From: Calliopsis andreniformis
Lineage: Eukaryota; Arthropoda; Insecta; Hymenoptera; Andrenidae
NCBI RefSeq assembly: GCF_051401765.1
Contig: NC_135071.1
Location: forward strand, 13,928,961 to 13,992,960
Reading direction: 5' to 3'
Length of the DNA stretch: 64,000 nucleotides
The notes beneath the pieces are model-generated. The model saw nothing but the letters and a program-made list of their open reading frames with translations. It did not search any database and was not told where the DNA came from. This document shows positions 13,249 through 25,281 of this stretch, in pieces. Positions within the stretch are counted from its first letter, which is position 1; each line of letters opens with the position of its first letter. Made by a program: the position numbers and the translations under genes.

Positions 13249-15283
13249 AAGAGTGTATGTTTAAAAAATGTACTGATAAATGTTGTATTTAAGTCGATTT
13301 CTTCAAATCGGAAAGGAATTGTTCCTCGTACAAAAGCGAATCGAAAATATAAAATGTCTATTTTCATAAAAAGTTTCATTCTCTTGTGTTCGAACGAACT
13401 TGTCTCCAAACAACATCGTAAATGGATCTCAGAAACCAATTCCTTACAACTGTAAGTTCTGAACCAACTTGCAAACTTAAACACTGATTCTGAGTATCAA
13501 TATTTTCACAATCCATATGTTAGTCATCCTTTAACTAACTCCAAAAGCAATTCAGTCTCTCTTTAAGATCCCATTTCAAGTTCTTCTAAAGATTTTCTTA
13601 AATACGCTCACAAACGATAATTTAATTTCTTAACTCTTTAAGTGATCAATTTATATAATTGTTCCTCTACAAAATCTGGACGTGTCTATACGATTCAAAT
13701 TGAGCAATTTGGCACATTTCTACACGAATACGAAAAGCGAGAAAATACTTTCGCGTCGGTGAAAGAAGAAACAAAACTAAACTGTGGACGAGAAATGATT
13801 TCCGAACCGCGGATGAAAAAGAGGAAAGGGAAGAATGCTGTAGGATCAATGAAAATGCTTCCAGAGGCAACGGGAATTTGTTCCTGTTATTTGCACTTCC
13901 GTGTAATTTTGCCAATACCCTACATAATCGTAAGCTCCGATGATTCCTTGTGCCGCGGGAGGCTGCGCCTTTTCAATTCTAAGAGACCTGCAGGGATTTT
14001 TCCCCTCTTCTGCGTTGATTGCATAAATGCGATATAAAATACGACGAAATTATTCAGGTAGAAAGTTTCTTGTTTCTGCGACAGAATATTCACCACCACG
14101 CAGCACTTTTTCAGGTTTAATTCATCGGGAATCAACGACAAATGTTAGAGATTCGAGCAGTGTTGATTTAATAAAAACTCGCGATTTGGAACGCAGATAG
14201 AAGCTTATAAAATATAAGGGATCCGTTTTTGAGATTACTTTAGGTATCGCTGAGTTCAATTTAGAGACTCATCGATTATAGAGATTGTATCGAAACAATA
14301 CTATAATGGAGATAGGAAAAGGGGGGATTATAAAGCTTTTCGCGCAATATTGGAAATTCAAACATTTTTAAATAGAGAAAAAAGCCCTGCTATTTACATG
14401 TATGATTGGTTGTGGCTGGTGTGTGATTTCTGCTTTTATTCATTTCAAATTTTCAAATATTTAAATTTAGAGAAACAGTAATGTTTAAATATTCAATCTA
14501 AACATTAAAGTATTTTCATTTTGTAATATTTAAAAATTCAAACTTTTTATCACAAAAGATTCAAATAGATACTTCAAAAATGAAATATTTCAGCATTAAG
14601 ATTTCACACCTCCTAATGCTCCAATATTCAAATTTCCAAATACACCAATGTTTAAACATCCCAAAAATAGTTCAATTTAATGTACGTGCCAAAATGAACA
14701 TTAATTTAATTTAATGTAGATACATATTTTATTCCCACGCCCTCAACTCACCCATCACTCCCACTCAAAATACAGAGCCACAAAAAAGATAACCTCAAAA
14801 CTGATATTCACTAGATCGAAGCCGAATCGTAAGTTCGTCTACGAAGAAACTCGCTTAATCCAATCTCCGTTGCATGGGATCTTTGTGGCGTCGACAATGA
14901 CTAAAGAAGACATCAGGGCAGGAAGTTAGCCCACAATCAACAGCCTCCCAAAATCGAAGCGGAGATCGGCGAAACCGCATCTCGTGCCCTGCCAATGTGT
15001 TTCGCGGCGTGTACCATTGACTCGAAGAGCAGGCGCGCGATAAAGGCGAATGTATCGATCGGGACATAAGGAAACCTTCTTTCGCTTCCTTTGTTTGATC
15101 CTTTGTTATGCTCCTTTCTTGTCCGCCTCTCCTGCTCGCCCATTACACGCGCTCTCTCACACTATAGCCTCCCGACATCTTCCGCCCACTCTGTGATCTC
15201 TTCGCAGGGGAAATCTCGATAGTGGAATTTTATTCATTTACTATGCGATCAAGGTGAAATGCACGTCGAGACGCGTCATAATT
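13249..15283. other. AT-rich non-coding stretch
   Basis: No gene is recognised. The plus-strand open frame at 13642-14037 and its antisense partner match nothing I know. The segment at 14350-14660 is a degenerate array of short TTTAAATATTCAAA / AAATTTTCAAATATT words, one of about a dozen such patches across the window. A TTGTATCGAAACAATACT sequence near 14286 resembles the downstream half of the dispersed TATCGAGACA motif family. Confidence 0.5.
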
Positions 15284-15800
15284 TTGGATCGTGATGGCCA
15301 GTTTTGAATTGTGTTGGTCATTTTTGAATCTCGATGACCAGTTTTTAACTGTGAAGGCAATTTTTGAAACGTGATGGTCGCTTTTTAATCTAGATGGCCG
15401 TTTTGGGATCTACGTGGTCATTGTTGGATAATCGTGATCACGTTTTAATTGTCGCGTTTTGACCATTTTTGAATCCTAGGGGCCATTTTTCAATTCTAGT
15501 GGCCATCTTTAAACCTTAGTGGCCATTTTGAATTTTTTAATCTTGGGCTATTTGTTAATTCTAGTAGCTATGTTTGAATCCTAGTAACTCTCTTTAACCC
15601 TAGTGAACATTTTAGGATCCTAATGATCATTTTTCAATCCTAGTGACCATTTTTTAACTCTAGTAGCTATTTCTTAATTCCAGTAGCCATTTTTTAAACC
15701 TAGTAACCATTTTTTTAATCCTAGTGCACATTTTTGAATCCTGGTGATCATTTCTTATCCTGTTGGCCATTTTTAAATCTTGGTGACCACTTTAATGAAA
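15284..15800 (+). repeat. degenerate ~22-bp minisatellite, roughly 20+ units
   Basis: The run is built from units close to TTTTTGAATCCTAGTGGCCA. Variants include TTTTTGAATCTCGATGACCA, TTTTTAACTGTGAAGGCA, TTTTTCAATTCTAGTGGCCA and TTTTTAAACCTAGTAACCA. Unit length drifts between about 20 and 24 bp, which shows an old, decayed tandem array. It is preceded at about 15228 by TTTTATTCATTTACTATGCGATC, a flank that recurs beside a short relic of the same array at 17.26 kb. I see no coding logic. Confidence 0.8.
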
Positions 15801-17261
15801 TATAGTTCCTCTAGAATAGTTTATGGCAAGGTTACTAGTTTCAAGGTAAGGTTAATGAAGTCTGTCAAGTATGTGTGGTAAAGCTCTAGTTGAGGGTCTA
15901 GCGTTAAATTTGCAGCGAGCATAGTTCAAACTCGTGTCCTCCGTCGAACACTTCAAACGTCACTATCGCGAACAGTTCCACCGAGAATTCACTTTCATAA
16001 ATGTCAAACGTCGGACAGGTATGAAAAACTGAGAAGTCGTGCGCCCTTGCCTCAGTCGGAATTCCTGTCGGATCAAGCAACGAGGCCTGACATCGCGTAC
16101 GGAACTTTCAAGCTGTCCCGATCGATTTATGGGATTCCGATATCGGGACTAAAATACAGTCTTCAGAAAGACAGAACGGTATTATAGGAAAGGAAATTAT
16201 CGATAAGTTTAGGCCGAACTATATCGCAAGGAAACTATCAATCAGAAACCAGAAGAATTCTACAGTTTAACCGATAGAATTTTAGAGCAAAGTCCAGCCT
16301 GTCCATAACTCACTTGAATAATTTATGTAACTTTCTTCTTTTCGAATCTCAAATGTCGATATCGAAACTGTCAATCGAATATTGAGGTTTTAAAAGCCAT
16401 CTGTCTGACCTGCTTTCTGAATTATTGCTTTCTGACATTCACCTAATGAAATCTAGCTCATTTTAAGTTGCTATGTCACTTCGGGCAATATTTTGGCAAT
16501 ATTTATGAAAATACAGTTAATCAATATTTTATTTAGGAACCTACAAATCTGTATAGAACCAAATGTAAGTTACTATTAGTAAGTGTTTGTTACTAGGAAG
16601 GCAACCAGTTAAGATTTTGACTGCTAACAACGTAACCGATGATTGATTGTCTCCTATCGAAAACTGGAATAAGTTAAGAACAATGAATTCGTAAAATGCA
16701 AAACATATTTTTGTGTTAGACAAAGTGTTGGTGCTCCTGCGAGGCCACGTGTGTTTAGCAATCGTTACGTGTCTTTTCTGCCTCAATGTCTCTCACTGAA
16801 AATTCCAGCTACTCTGCAAGGACGAACGTGGAACAAAACCGTGGTCAAAATTATCGCGCAGGCAACGTGGGCTCGTTGGAATTCACAGATACGACGCTCA
16901 CAGCTAGAACATGCGAGACATTAAATCTCACCGTGGCGCAACTTCGACGGTCTCGTTGTCGATCGGCTACGTGTGTCTGTAGACCCGCATGCACACAAGG
17001 GAGGACCTTGATTGCCATGTGCCGAGACAGTTGCGCCAGTTACTTTACGTCACCGAAGTGATATGATGCCACGAAAAAACTATGGAAAACAAGGTGTCCT
17101 AGAGTCCTAGTGCGTCAGAAGGTGCAGAAAAAACAGTGGAGGTCAGATCGTTGATGAGAAGCTCTGAAAAGCCGAGCTAGTCTGTGAAATGACTTGGAAA
17201 AAGTATATTTTAAAGAAATAATTAAATATCTTGGCAGAGGACATAGAAACTGAAGTTATAT
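15801..17261. other. non-coding stretch, no gene recognised
   Basis: No defensible gene. An ATG-initiated open frame at 16786-17061 (91 aa) has no family resemblance I know and no splice or promoter support. It is probably chance. Confidence 0.45.
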
Positions 17262-17356
17262 TAGATTTTATTCACTTACTATGCGATCTATTTTGGATTT
17301 TGGTGGCTACTCTGGATCCAGGTGGCGACTTTTGAATCTTGATGGCTATTTTGTTT
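17262..17356 (+). repeat. relic copy of the 15.3-kb minisatellite with its flank
   Basis: The flank TTTTATTCACTTACTATGCGATC at about 17266 is nearly identical to that at 15228. It leads into only three or four degenerate units (GGATTTTGGTGGCTACT, GGATCCAGGTGGCGACTTTT, GAATCTTGATGGCTATTTTG). The shared flank means that a block containing the flank and array start was duplicated, or that both derive from one dispersed element. Confidence 0.7.
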
Positions 17357-18824
17357 GAAGTTTACTTAACGCGACACAATTATGTAAATGAAGAGACTTA
17401 AAAGAAACTAGATTTCAACACACGAGTTCCACTTGGCAAACATTAATTGAAAAGACTAGTTTGTAAGGTAGATTCCACAGAAATTCCTTTCAAGACCAAT
17501 TTTTCAAAGTTCATGGTCACTAATGTTTGCAATTTCATGGTCCCTAATTTCAAAAACTTTTCCATATTTTTACGTAGTATAAGACACTGTTCACAGCTCC
17601 ATCAACGTAACCCAGAATCATAACCTAAAAATCTTGCAGAAAAGCGTAGCTCTTGTGCCGAATATCGTTTGTTGATACTGCCGATACTTCCGCTAAAATC
17701 TTCGTCCCCATTCTTAGCGCAGCTTCCGCTCTAAAAGAGAACCGTTTAGGAGAACGGCGAGACGCAAATTGCTTTCGCCGATGCAATAAAAAGCTCGATT
17801 ACGGCGAGGCAGATTTTCCGACGCTTTCAGCGGGCCGACCTCCCGCATAGCCGATTACGCGTTCGTCAGTTGCGAATATCAAGGGTGATAAGTTCCTATT
17901 GCCATCGAATAACGGGGATCAAACCATTACGGTAAATTGAGAACGCCTGAGCCATGCTGTAACTCGAAGGGATCGATTCCGTTCGTTATCGTGTCGCTTC
18001 CACACGATCATTAGTGTATGGAAAAAACGATGGATCTAGCGATGGATCTCCCGATTACTCTAGTGTCCGGTAAACGAAGCTATTTTCGCGTGATCATACA
18101 TTTCCGACTTCTGTCTCTATTTCAGCGATAAACGAAGAAAGTATTTACATGTGCTATGCCAACGAAATGTTTAATAAGGTTTGCAAACGCGACACCTCCT
18201 TGAGAAAGGGTTCTCCTATTTTTACTGAAATTTTACATTCGGCAGATTACGCAAATCTGAGATTTTTTTCGTAATTTTAACTTAACCTAGAAGGATGATC
18301 ACGGGGTAATTATCGATTAAGTTCTCGTTTATTTATATTTGTAACTGTTTTTGTCCATGTAACGTATATAATTATAAAATATTATAAAGTGATTAATGAA
18401 CGAAAGCGAAGGCAGTAATTCGGGGGCAAACCAGCAAATCACGTAGCGTCACGTGACGACGACTAATGCGCCGACATCAATCAGATTATGTTATCGACAT
18501 ATGGCAGACACACCCTTAGTATTATTGTTTCAAATTTTCGATGAAATCCCGCCGCGACACTTATCGACCTGTCTACTCGTTTATAATACGCGTTGCTCTT
18601 GCAGCATCGACATTTGTACCTGCACGTGTAATTGTTTATTAATCTATCCGTCCATTAAATACGAATTTATTTTACGGGTACATTTGTTATGCTAATTTTC
18701 GAAGTAATAAGCGATCGCATGCATGCCAATAGAATTTACGACGACACCACTAGATATGTACGAGGGATCGATATATCGCTTCATTATGCTACGCGGCTCG
18801 CCCAATTATCACCTTCCAAAAGTA
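17357..18824. other. non-coding stretch, no gene recognised
   Basis: I see no gene. The block at 17650-17900 is somewhat GC-rich and open on the plus strand for 65 codons without family resemblance. The remainder is AT-rich. Confidence 0.45.
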
Positions 18825-18847
18825 AAGGGTTGATAACTTACTATACT

Positions 18848-19020
18848 TGTTAATTAACTTGTGGTATTTGATAGCTAACTTGTAGTAGTTTGTATCTAAC
18901 TTGAAGTACTTGCGAAGGAACTTGCAGCACTTGCAAGCCAAGTTGCAGGTATTGCTACTTAACTTACAAGTCTCGCAAGTAAGTTGTAACACCTGAAAAC
19001 TAACTTGCAACCTAGGTAAA
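18848..19020 (+). repeat. 21-bp minisatellite (AACTTG units)
   Basis: About eight units start AACTTG or close to it and are spaced exactly 21 bp apart: AACTTGTGGTATTTGATAGCT, then AACTTGTAGTAGTTTGTATCT, AACTTGAAGTACTTGCGAAGG, AACTTGCAGCACTTGCAAGCC, and more decayed units after that. Because 21 is a multiple of three, the minus-strand frame (part of an open frame at 18789-19073) reads as a seven-residue repeat with recurring KL. That is a by-product of the period; I see no evidence that it is translated. Confidence 0.8.
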
Positions 19021-19204
19021 CTATCTGTCAACCCCTGCAAACTGTATTCCAACTTTTGTAAAGTAACCTCCAAGTCTTACAAATAATTTTCAGAATCTTT
19101 AATCATAACATGCAGCCATAGAAGTGACAACAGCGCAAGTTAATCCAACCACCAAGTATCTCCTTTCGAAAATTGGACAAAAGCGGCAATTGCTAAGTAA
19201 CTTG

Positions 19205-19425
19205 TAAGAGTAGAAGACACGTGGCTGGAGTAGAAGAGTACAAGTCACGTGACTGGAGTAAAGACTAGAAGTCACGTGACTGGAGTAGAAGAGTAGAAGT
19301 CACGTGACTGGAGTAGAAGAGTAGAAGTCACGTGACTGGAGTAGAAGAGTAGAAGTCACGTGACTGGAGTAGAAGAGTAAAGGTCATGTGATTGGAGTAG
19401 AAGAGTAGAAACTGCGTGACTATGT
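19205..19425 (+). repeat. 28-bp minisatellite, each unit carrying a GTCACGTGAC E-box
   Basis: The unit is close to GTCACGTGACTGGAGTAGAA followed by GAGTAGAA. The CACGTG core occurs at 19218, 19246, 19273, 19301, 19329 and 19357, and decayed cores follow at 19385 (CATGTG) and 19413 (TGCGTG). Spacing is 28 bp, with one 27-bp step. Five of the intact cores sit in the palindrome GTCACGTGAC, which is the binding consensus of MiT/TFE-type bHLH-zip factors (the CLEAR motif) and also suits other CACGTG-binding bHLH factors. Binding is inference. Confidence 0.9.
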
Positions 19426-21050
19426 AATAGGTTATGCAAGTGCGAGGAACGATGAATTCAGAATTGCTGTTGAAGTCGAATTTGTTAATTTCACAATACA
19501 TTTCAGAAATGTTCTATTATGGACAACATTTACATAATTGTGACATATCACTTTCACGTGACATAATCGGGGTTTTTGAAAGCAAAACCGAGTCCGCCAT
19601 TGAGAGTCGAGAATTTTCAATTCAATGGCTACCTCTCGTACTACATTTTGACATCCTATATGTACATTCCCTTGTATACGTTAATTCATGCAAAAGCATC
19701 ACGCAAATTCTAAACTATCCTATTTCTTTTTGTGTTTGCCCATAATACCTTTTTTACGTAACGTGCACAGTTACGTTTCAGATTCCGCAGTCTTTCCCAT
19801 ATTGCACTGCGCAGGACACTCGACAGTGCGCAGTGTGTCCCATTATATACTGCGCAGATCGTGGAAACGTATCCTCAATATTAACCAAATATTGTCAGAT
19901 GTCCGGACGAACTGTCTTTCAGTGACGTCATCGCACTATGACTTTATGACGTCACTGGAAATCATTTTATCCCGATATCTGGCAATATTGATCTTAACAG
20001 TTTAATGATCATGGAATTTTTGTACAAACTGACGTCTTTAGCTAGCTATCTTTCAAATAACTCTCTAAAAACGTCGACCGATCGATAAAGGTTCTGGTAA
20101 CAAAAGACGTGTTAATGGGTCTCCGGTTATTAAAGTGTTAAGTACATGCCTCAGCAGCTTGAATGCTTAATTTCCGATAATTACATTATCAAAATTCTGA
20201 AACGGCCTTTACTAATTGAACAACGTTTAAAGAAAGAACCTTAGGCAGAGCTCTTTCAGTTTCTATAGCTGGTCAAACTCGGAGAGCCCCTATGCGTTCA
20301 GAAGCATGTGAAAAGTTCCTTTCGTTGGAATCATGAAGGTATCTCTGCCTTTGCAACGAGAGAGTGAGCAAGCAAGCAAGCGAGCGAGTGAGAAAGAAAG
20401 AGAGAGACGTGATAGAGATCGAAATAGCTATTTACAGCGAGGTTAACCAGCTGAACACACGTGGTTCTTCTGGGCGAATGTGGGGCAAAAGAACATTAAT
20501 GCTGCGCGAATCGCATTGACATGTAAGCGAGTAATTATCGCTTGAATTGGAACGAAGACTGAAGGACGGATTGAGAGAACGGTACACCTTTCAACGTGAC
20601 TCGGGTTTTGAAACCCTATCTGTTAAGGTTTTATCGCACGAGCGCGATCTGAATCGCGTGGACGCGGGTAGCCACCGAGTCTGGCGGTTCATTTTGCTCT
20701 GAGACGCTGATACTTATTCTGGACTTCGAAAAGTGATGGCGTTAAATTTCATTAGGATATAAACTGCAATTTGATGGGGTTGGTAACTGGAAAAGGCACT
20801 TGAGCTACGTGTGAGTCTCCGAGGTTATGATCTAAGCCCCACAGGTTTGATTTGAATTTCCCAACAAGCCAACAGGAAAGTCTTTGAATCCTAATCCTAT
20901 GCCACTGGAGTGAGCTATAGAGTTCGCGAATTGGCTTCGAACTTTGCTCCTTTGAAAACTGTTCGAACAGTTTATTTTTATTTATCGCGCTCGTTTGCAT
21001 AGAGAAAGGAGCGACTTGAAATTTTTGGATATAAGAGGAGAATCTTACTC
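19426..21050. other. non-coding stretch with palindromic sites
   Basis: No gene recognised. It holds a double palindrome with two TGACGTCA sites (19920-19957), an inverted pair CACTGCGCA / TGCGCAGTG (19805-19834), and a purine-rich run with AAGC/GAGC/GAGA words at about 20360-20415. The open frames on this stretch resemble nothing known. Confidence 0.45.
19920..19957. promoter_or_regulatory. paired CRE-like sites in an 11-bp inverted repeat
   Basis: CAGTGACGTCA at 19920-19930 and its exact reverse complement TGACGTCACTG at 19947-19957 are separated by 16 bp. Each contains the full palindromic CRE, TGACGTCA, bound by CREB/ATF bZIP factors in animals. Two full sites in mirror arrangement within 38 bp are unlikely to be coincidental. 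I see no adjacent exon, so a target gene cannot be named. Confidence 0.5.
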
Positions 21051-21059
21051 TACTCGAGT

Positions 21060-21222
21060 CACGTAACTCTTACTTATGCTTATGACTGCCCAAGCCGCAT
21101 GACTTTTGCTCATAACTATTCGGGTCACGTGACTTCCACTCGTGGCAGCTCGAGTCACGTGACTTGGACTCGAGACTACTCGGCTCATGTGACGTCTACT
21201 CGTGCTTATTCGGGTCACGTGA
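21060..21222 (+). repeat. 30-bp minisatellite with E-box cores (second array)
   Basis: Cores are CACGTG at 21126, 21156 and 21216, CATGTG at 21186, and CGCATG at 21096, all on a 30-bp grid; a CACGTA at 21060 is off the grid by six bases. The unit is about CTCGGGTCACGTGACTT plus a variable CTACTCG segment. The unit sequence and period differ from the 28-bp array 1.7 kb upstream, yet both preserve the TCACGTGA core. Confidence 0.85.
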
Positions 21223-22424
21223 TCAAACTGCTCGCCGCTTACGCGGCAATTTGAGTACGAATCTAAACCATGCGACTCTGAGGACAATAAAATCCATAAA
21301 ATCTATAATAGTTACATCATATGTATCAAAATTTTACTCTTGCTCCCTTTTAGTATTCACGAATGAGCCCAATGCAGACACGAAATTCGAAGCGACAGAA
21401 ATAGGGGGAACGCGATAGTTCTGTCAATTTGTAAAGACACACGAGTTGTCAAAACTCACCGCAGTGAAATTTTTCCCTCGGTCTCAAAATTTACGGCTTC
21501 GGTTGGAACAGCAACAACGATTTACCAACTTCCCTACACGCATTTGTCCAACGTCCTAGAACTCGGTTGCAAACTGTAATACGCAACATCTGAGAGTTAG
21601 ATGCATGCCGTTCATTTAGCAGCAAGCTTTTAAGCACCGGGCAAATTTGACGCAGCTGTCGTAATAACGACGCGCGCGCGCACGATTTACGGCCGCGGTG
21701 CTAGTAACTTGTAAAGTCAAGGGCCTATACTTTATTACCAGACTTATTTAACATCTATCTCAACAGCGACATAAATCTGACATCCTCGTGTACTCCGATG
21801 ACGAATTGAACAACGAAACGAGCTGGGAATAATGATATCATCGGCCACTAGACTCGTTTACAAATATTTAAAACTATTATGATTCTTCGGGTATTTTAGG
21901 AATAATCTTCGAAGTCTAGTTATTTATTTTTCTAAACGTACGATATTCCCTAGTATCTCAACGAGAGGACAAATTATTTTTATGGAATACAAAATGTCTT
22001 CATTAAATTTGTGAATGAACGTCACAATAGCGTCGGGTACATTGGTATGTACACAGTTTCATTACTGCAAAATTACATAGCAGAATATCTAAGTGAAGTG
22101 TATTAAGAAGCAGGGAAGAAAAATCGTTAGTTTATTAATTCTCGCCAAACGAGATTAAGTCTCTAGAATTTCTTCTGGAGGAAGGAGATTACCAACGGAA
22201 AGGCGAGTGAGGAGTATGGTGGCTCGAGGAAATTGTGAAATTGAGTAAAAGCAAATGTACCGCGACAATACTGTTGGGACCATGAAATTACGTGGTCAGA
22301 TTTGCAGGAACAATTGGTATTATATTCATTATACAAACTGGTCGACAAATAATTTATAAATGCATGATTTATGTTACACGCATATTATCGGTTACATGTA
22401 GTGGGAACGCGCTGCTAATCCATA
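21223..22424. other. non-coding stretch, no gene recognised
   Basis: Apart from a short GCGCGC run near 21671 and AT-rich sequence I see nothing that supports a gene. Confidence 0.45.
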
Positions 22425-22800
22425 CACATAAAACCAATTATAGGTTATGTTACAATTAATTAAATCAATCGAAAATCTAGCAAGAACACGTGAAATGAAT
22501 TATTATAGGTTATGGTACTAGTGAATCGATCAACCGAAAATTTCATGAAAACGTTTAGAATTAATTAACAGGATATATTATTGTTATTTCGACCTATCGT
22601 AAAATTAATTAGAACGCGTAGAACCTACTATAGTTACGTTACTAGTGATACACTACTAACTGGGACAATCACAAGCCTATTAACAATGCGTAAAGCTAAT
22701 TACAGATCACGTTACTAGCAATACAATCGCAAGTCTAATAACAATGTGTAGAACCAATACACACATTGCTGATTCTACCTATCACAAGTATTCTAGTATC
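22425..22800 (+). repeat. degenerate ~62-bp tandem array, about six units
   Basis: Units begin near 22432, 22498, 22559, 22622, 22693 and 22750. The recurring words are ACCAATTATAGGTTATGTTA, ACTAGTGAATC, AATCGAAAATCT and AACACGTAGAACC, in that order, with substitutions and small indels. The array is old and decayed, and no unit is open for translation. Confidence 0.6.
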
Positions 22801-25092
22801 GTAATAAAGAGTAAAAAAAAACTATGACCTATGCTACTAGCAAAGTTATATGCGTCATAGCAGATACAGTTTTTGATCAAAAATGCCTCTAGAAAATTGT
22901 TCCTCTACGAATGGCAAGAAATACAAATACAAGAGTGGCGCAGTTAGAGGTTCTCGATTATCGAGTCCGAATTTAACAAAGAATCTGTGGCTGAGGGACG
23001 TTCGACGCGCGACGCCTGCAAAGGATAGAAACGATCGTACGTGACGAGAGTCAGACTGTAAGAAAAGGCACTCGAGGTTTCAAACGATTCGGCGGATGGA
23101 TATCCGGGCTCGCCTTTATTCCGAGTATTCGCGACTTGCATTATTTACCCAACAGCCTTCTCTAGAGTACTCGCAAACATCAAGAAGACGTGTTTCTACC
23201 ATCGACTCGCGATCCTACGTTTCGGGGAATCAAAAGGAGACTAGAGGGCGCCACGTTTCGTGAACAAAATCGTCTCTACTATTTTGATAGCACAAAATAC
23301 TGGTTAATCACTTCTGGGATGTACTTAATCCTCATAACTCATCATTTTGGGAATCCCAGAATTCCCTTTATTACTACATATTTGAATCTTTGGAAAATAA
23401 TACTGACCAGTTTTGACATCAAAGAAAGCCAACAGTGATCCGACATTTTTTTGAATCAAAAAGTTAGAAACTATTTTTTCCTCTCTGCAGTGTAGTTTCT
23501 GGAGCGAATTTTTTCACAAAATTTGATACATTTGAAGTTGATTGCTTTTCTATTGCAGTTCCGAAATCCAGCATCCAGTATTTTGTTTCTATACTTTCGA
23601 CTAGCTTCCTTTACCTCACAAAATTAGTAACGTTTTTTATGGATATCTATTTTCATTGTCAATTTGAATAAAATGTTAAAAATGTCTGTATTTCTAGGAT
23701 TTATTATTATATTCTTTGTCTGATGAGTAATTGAATACATTCTAATTTGAGAATAGTCGCTATAATTAAGACAGTTAATCTCGAGGGACTCTCGTTATAA
23801 GAGGATTGAACTGACAGTCAGCGATTGCTAACACCCGATACCATACAGAAATGAGTATAAATAGAATATCATTGTGCATAAATGAAAGAGGATTGGGGGT
23901 ATCTCGAGGCTGATATTATTCTTATTGCCGTGCAGAGTATCCCTAATCTTGTTTTAATAAACATGCAAGTTGTAAAAGAGCTCAATAATCAAAATATTCG
24001 AAACTCTCAAATTTTCAAATTTCTCAACTTGCAGATATTTTAAATATTTAATATAGAAGTCTTCGGCTTCTCAAGTAATAAATCTTGAATTTCTAGACTT
24101 TCAAATATTCAAACCTTTTCAATTAAACCATTATTAAACTGAATGGTCTATTCGCTAGAAATAGTATCACATGCATAGTTAATCGCAATTCTAAACGAAA
24201 TCGATTCTAATTGGCTTTCATATTTATTTTAGAGTGCACTTGTTCTAGTAATTTTTATCACAATTTTTTATCACTAGCGTCATTTTATGACGTCAGTCAA
24301 CGTTGGTTAAAAAATCAAGCTTTCTAGTTTATATATTTCTCTATTTACGGCAACACAAATTAAAGACCTCAGCGCACAGCAGATGACAAACTGCTAAAGT
24401 TATGATAAAGTGTTCATAGTTGGTCCACGAACCCTTTGAACACAAAACAGGGTTAAGCCTCGAGAGAAGGATACAGGACCAGTTTGAGGGCAACTAAAAC
24501 TGCATTATTAACCAAGTTGAAGGATCAATTTAGTACAAAATTTCGAATACCTTTTTGGTTCTAAATAATCATATGTTAAAATTATTTTCTCTAGAAAAAA
24601 TCATTATATGTATAATGTACTTATGTTTTGGGACTAATAGTCTAAAAATTAGTGCACCTCGAAAATTTGACCATTTGAAGACTTTGAATATTTAAAAGTG
24701 TGAAAGTTCAATACTGGAACATTTGAGCAACTGAAAATTTGCATTTCAAATACCTGAGAATTTAAAATCACTAATAATGCAGGAAAACTATGTATCCCCA
24801 AGTGATGTCAACTCGATATACTAAATAAGTATTAACTTAACAAATGACTTCAGATTAAGTTCACTCTAGAACTACTTCGCCTCCGAACCCACAAGTTTAC
24901 ATTGCTAATTTTCAAGCACTATCAAACCCCCTCAATCATACTCTACATTTATAATTATTTCACTATCTCAAAACACTTCCCCTTTCGAACAACCATCCCA
25001 ATCAATCACGAAGCATTCGAGGACGACATAACCAAATAAAGAAAGTGAAAGTGGTTTTCTTACAAAATGGCGTGCGTTCGTCCCAAATACAT
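22801..25092. other. non-coding AT-rich stretch
   Basis: No gene recognised. Degenerate short AATATTTGAAA-type arrays lie at about 23990-24120 and 24650-24780. A single TGACGTCA site lies near 24299. Confidence 0.45.
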
Positions 25093-25281
25093 ATGGCGAC
25101 GAAACCAGCTGCAGAAAGTACAGGAAGCATGTTTAACAAATACTATTCAGTTATGCGTCCCAAACACGAGGAAGTAGGTACACAAATAGACCTCACAACT
25201 TATGGTGTTTCGTGTTCACAGTTAAATGACGCTATAAAAAGTCTCATTATAAAAATGAATGCAGAAGTAAAAACTCCATAA
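25093..25281 (+). CDS. candidate small protein, 62 aa, function unknown
   Basis: I do not recognise this protein. The open frame starts MATKPAAESTGS and ends with IIKMNAEVKTP before TAA. I prefer the ATG at 25093 over the in-frame ATG at 25045 because its context is a better start and the upstream 16 residues look unlike the rest. The predicted protein has a polar start, a central FNKYYSVMRPKHEEVG segment and a potentially helical end (LNDAIKSLIIKMN). It has no signal peptide, membrane segment or cysteine motif. The frame stands out as protein-like in an otherwise AT-rich region, but I see no splice sites or close promoter, and a processed pseudogene or chance frame is possible. Confidence 0.25.
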   Translation: MATKPAAESTGSMFNKYYSVMRPKHEEVGTQIDLTTYGVSCSQLNDAIKSLIIKMNAEVKTP

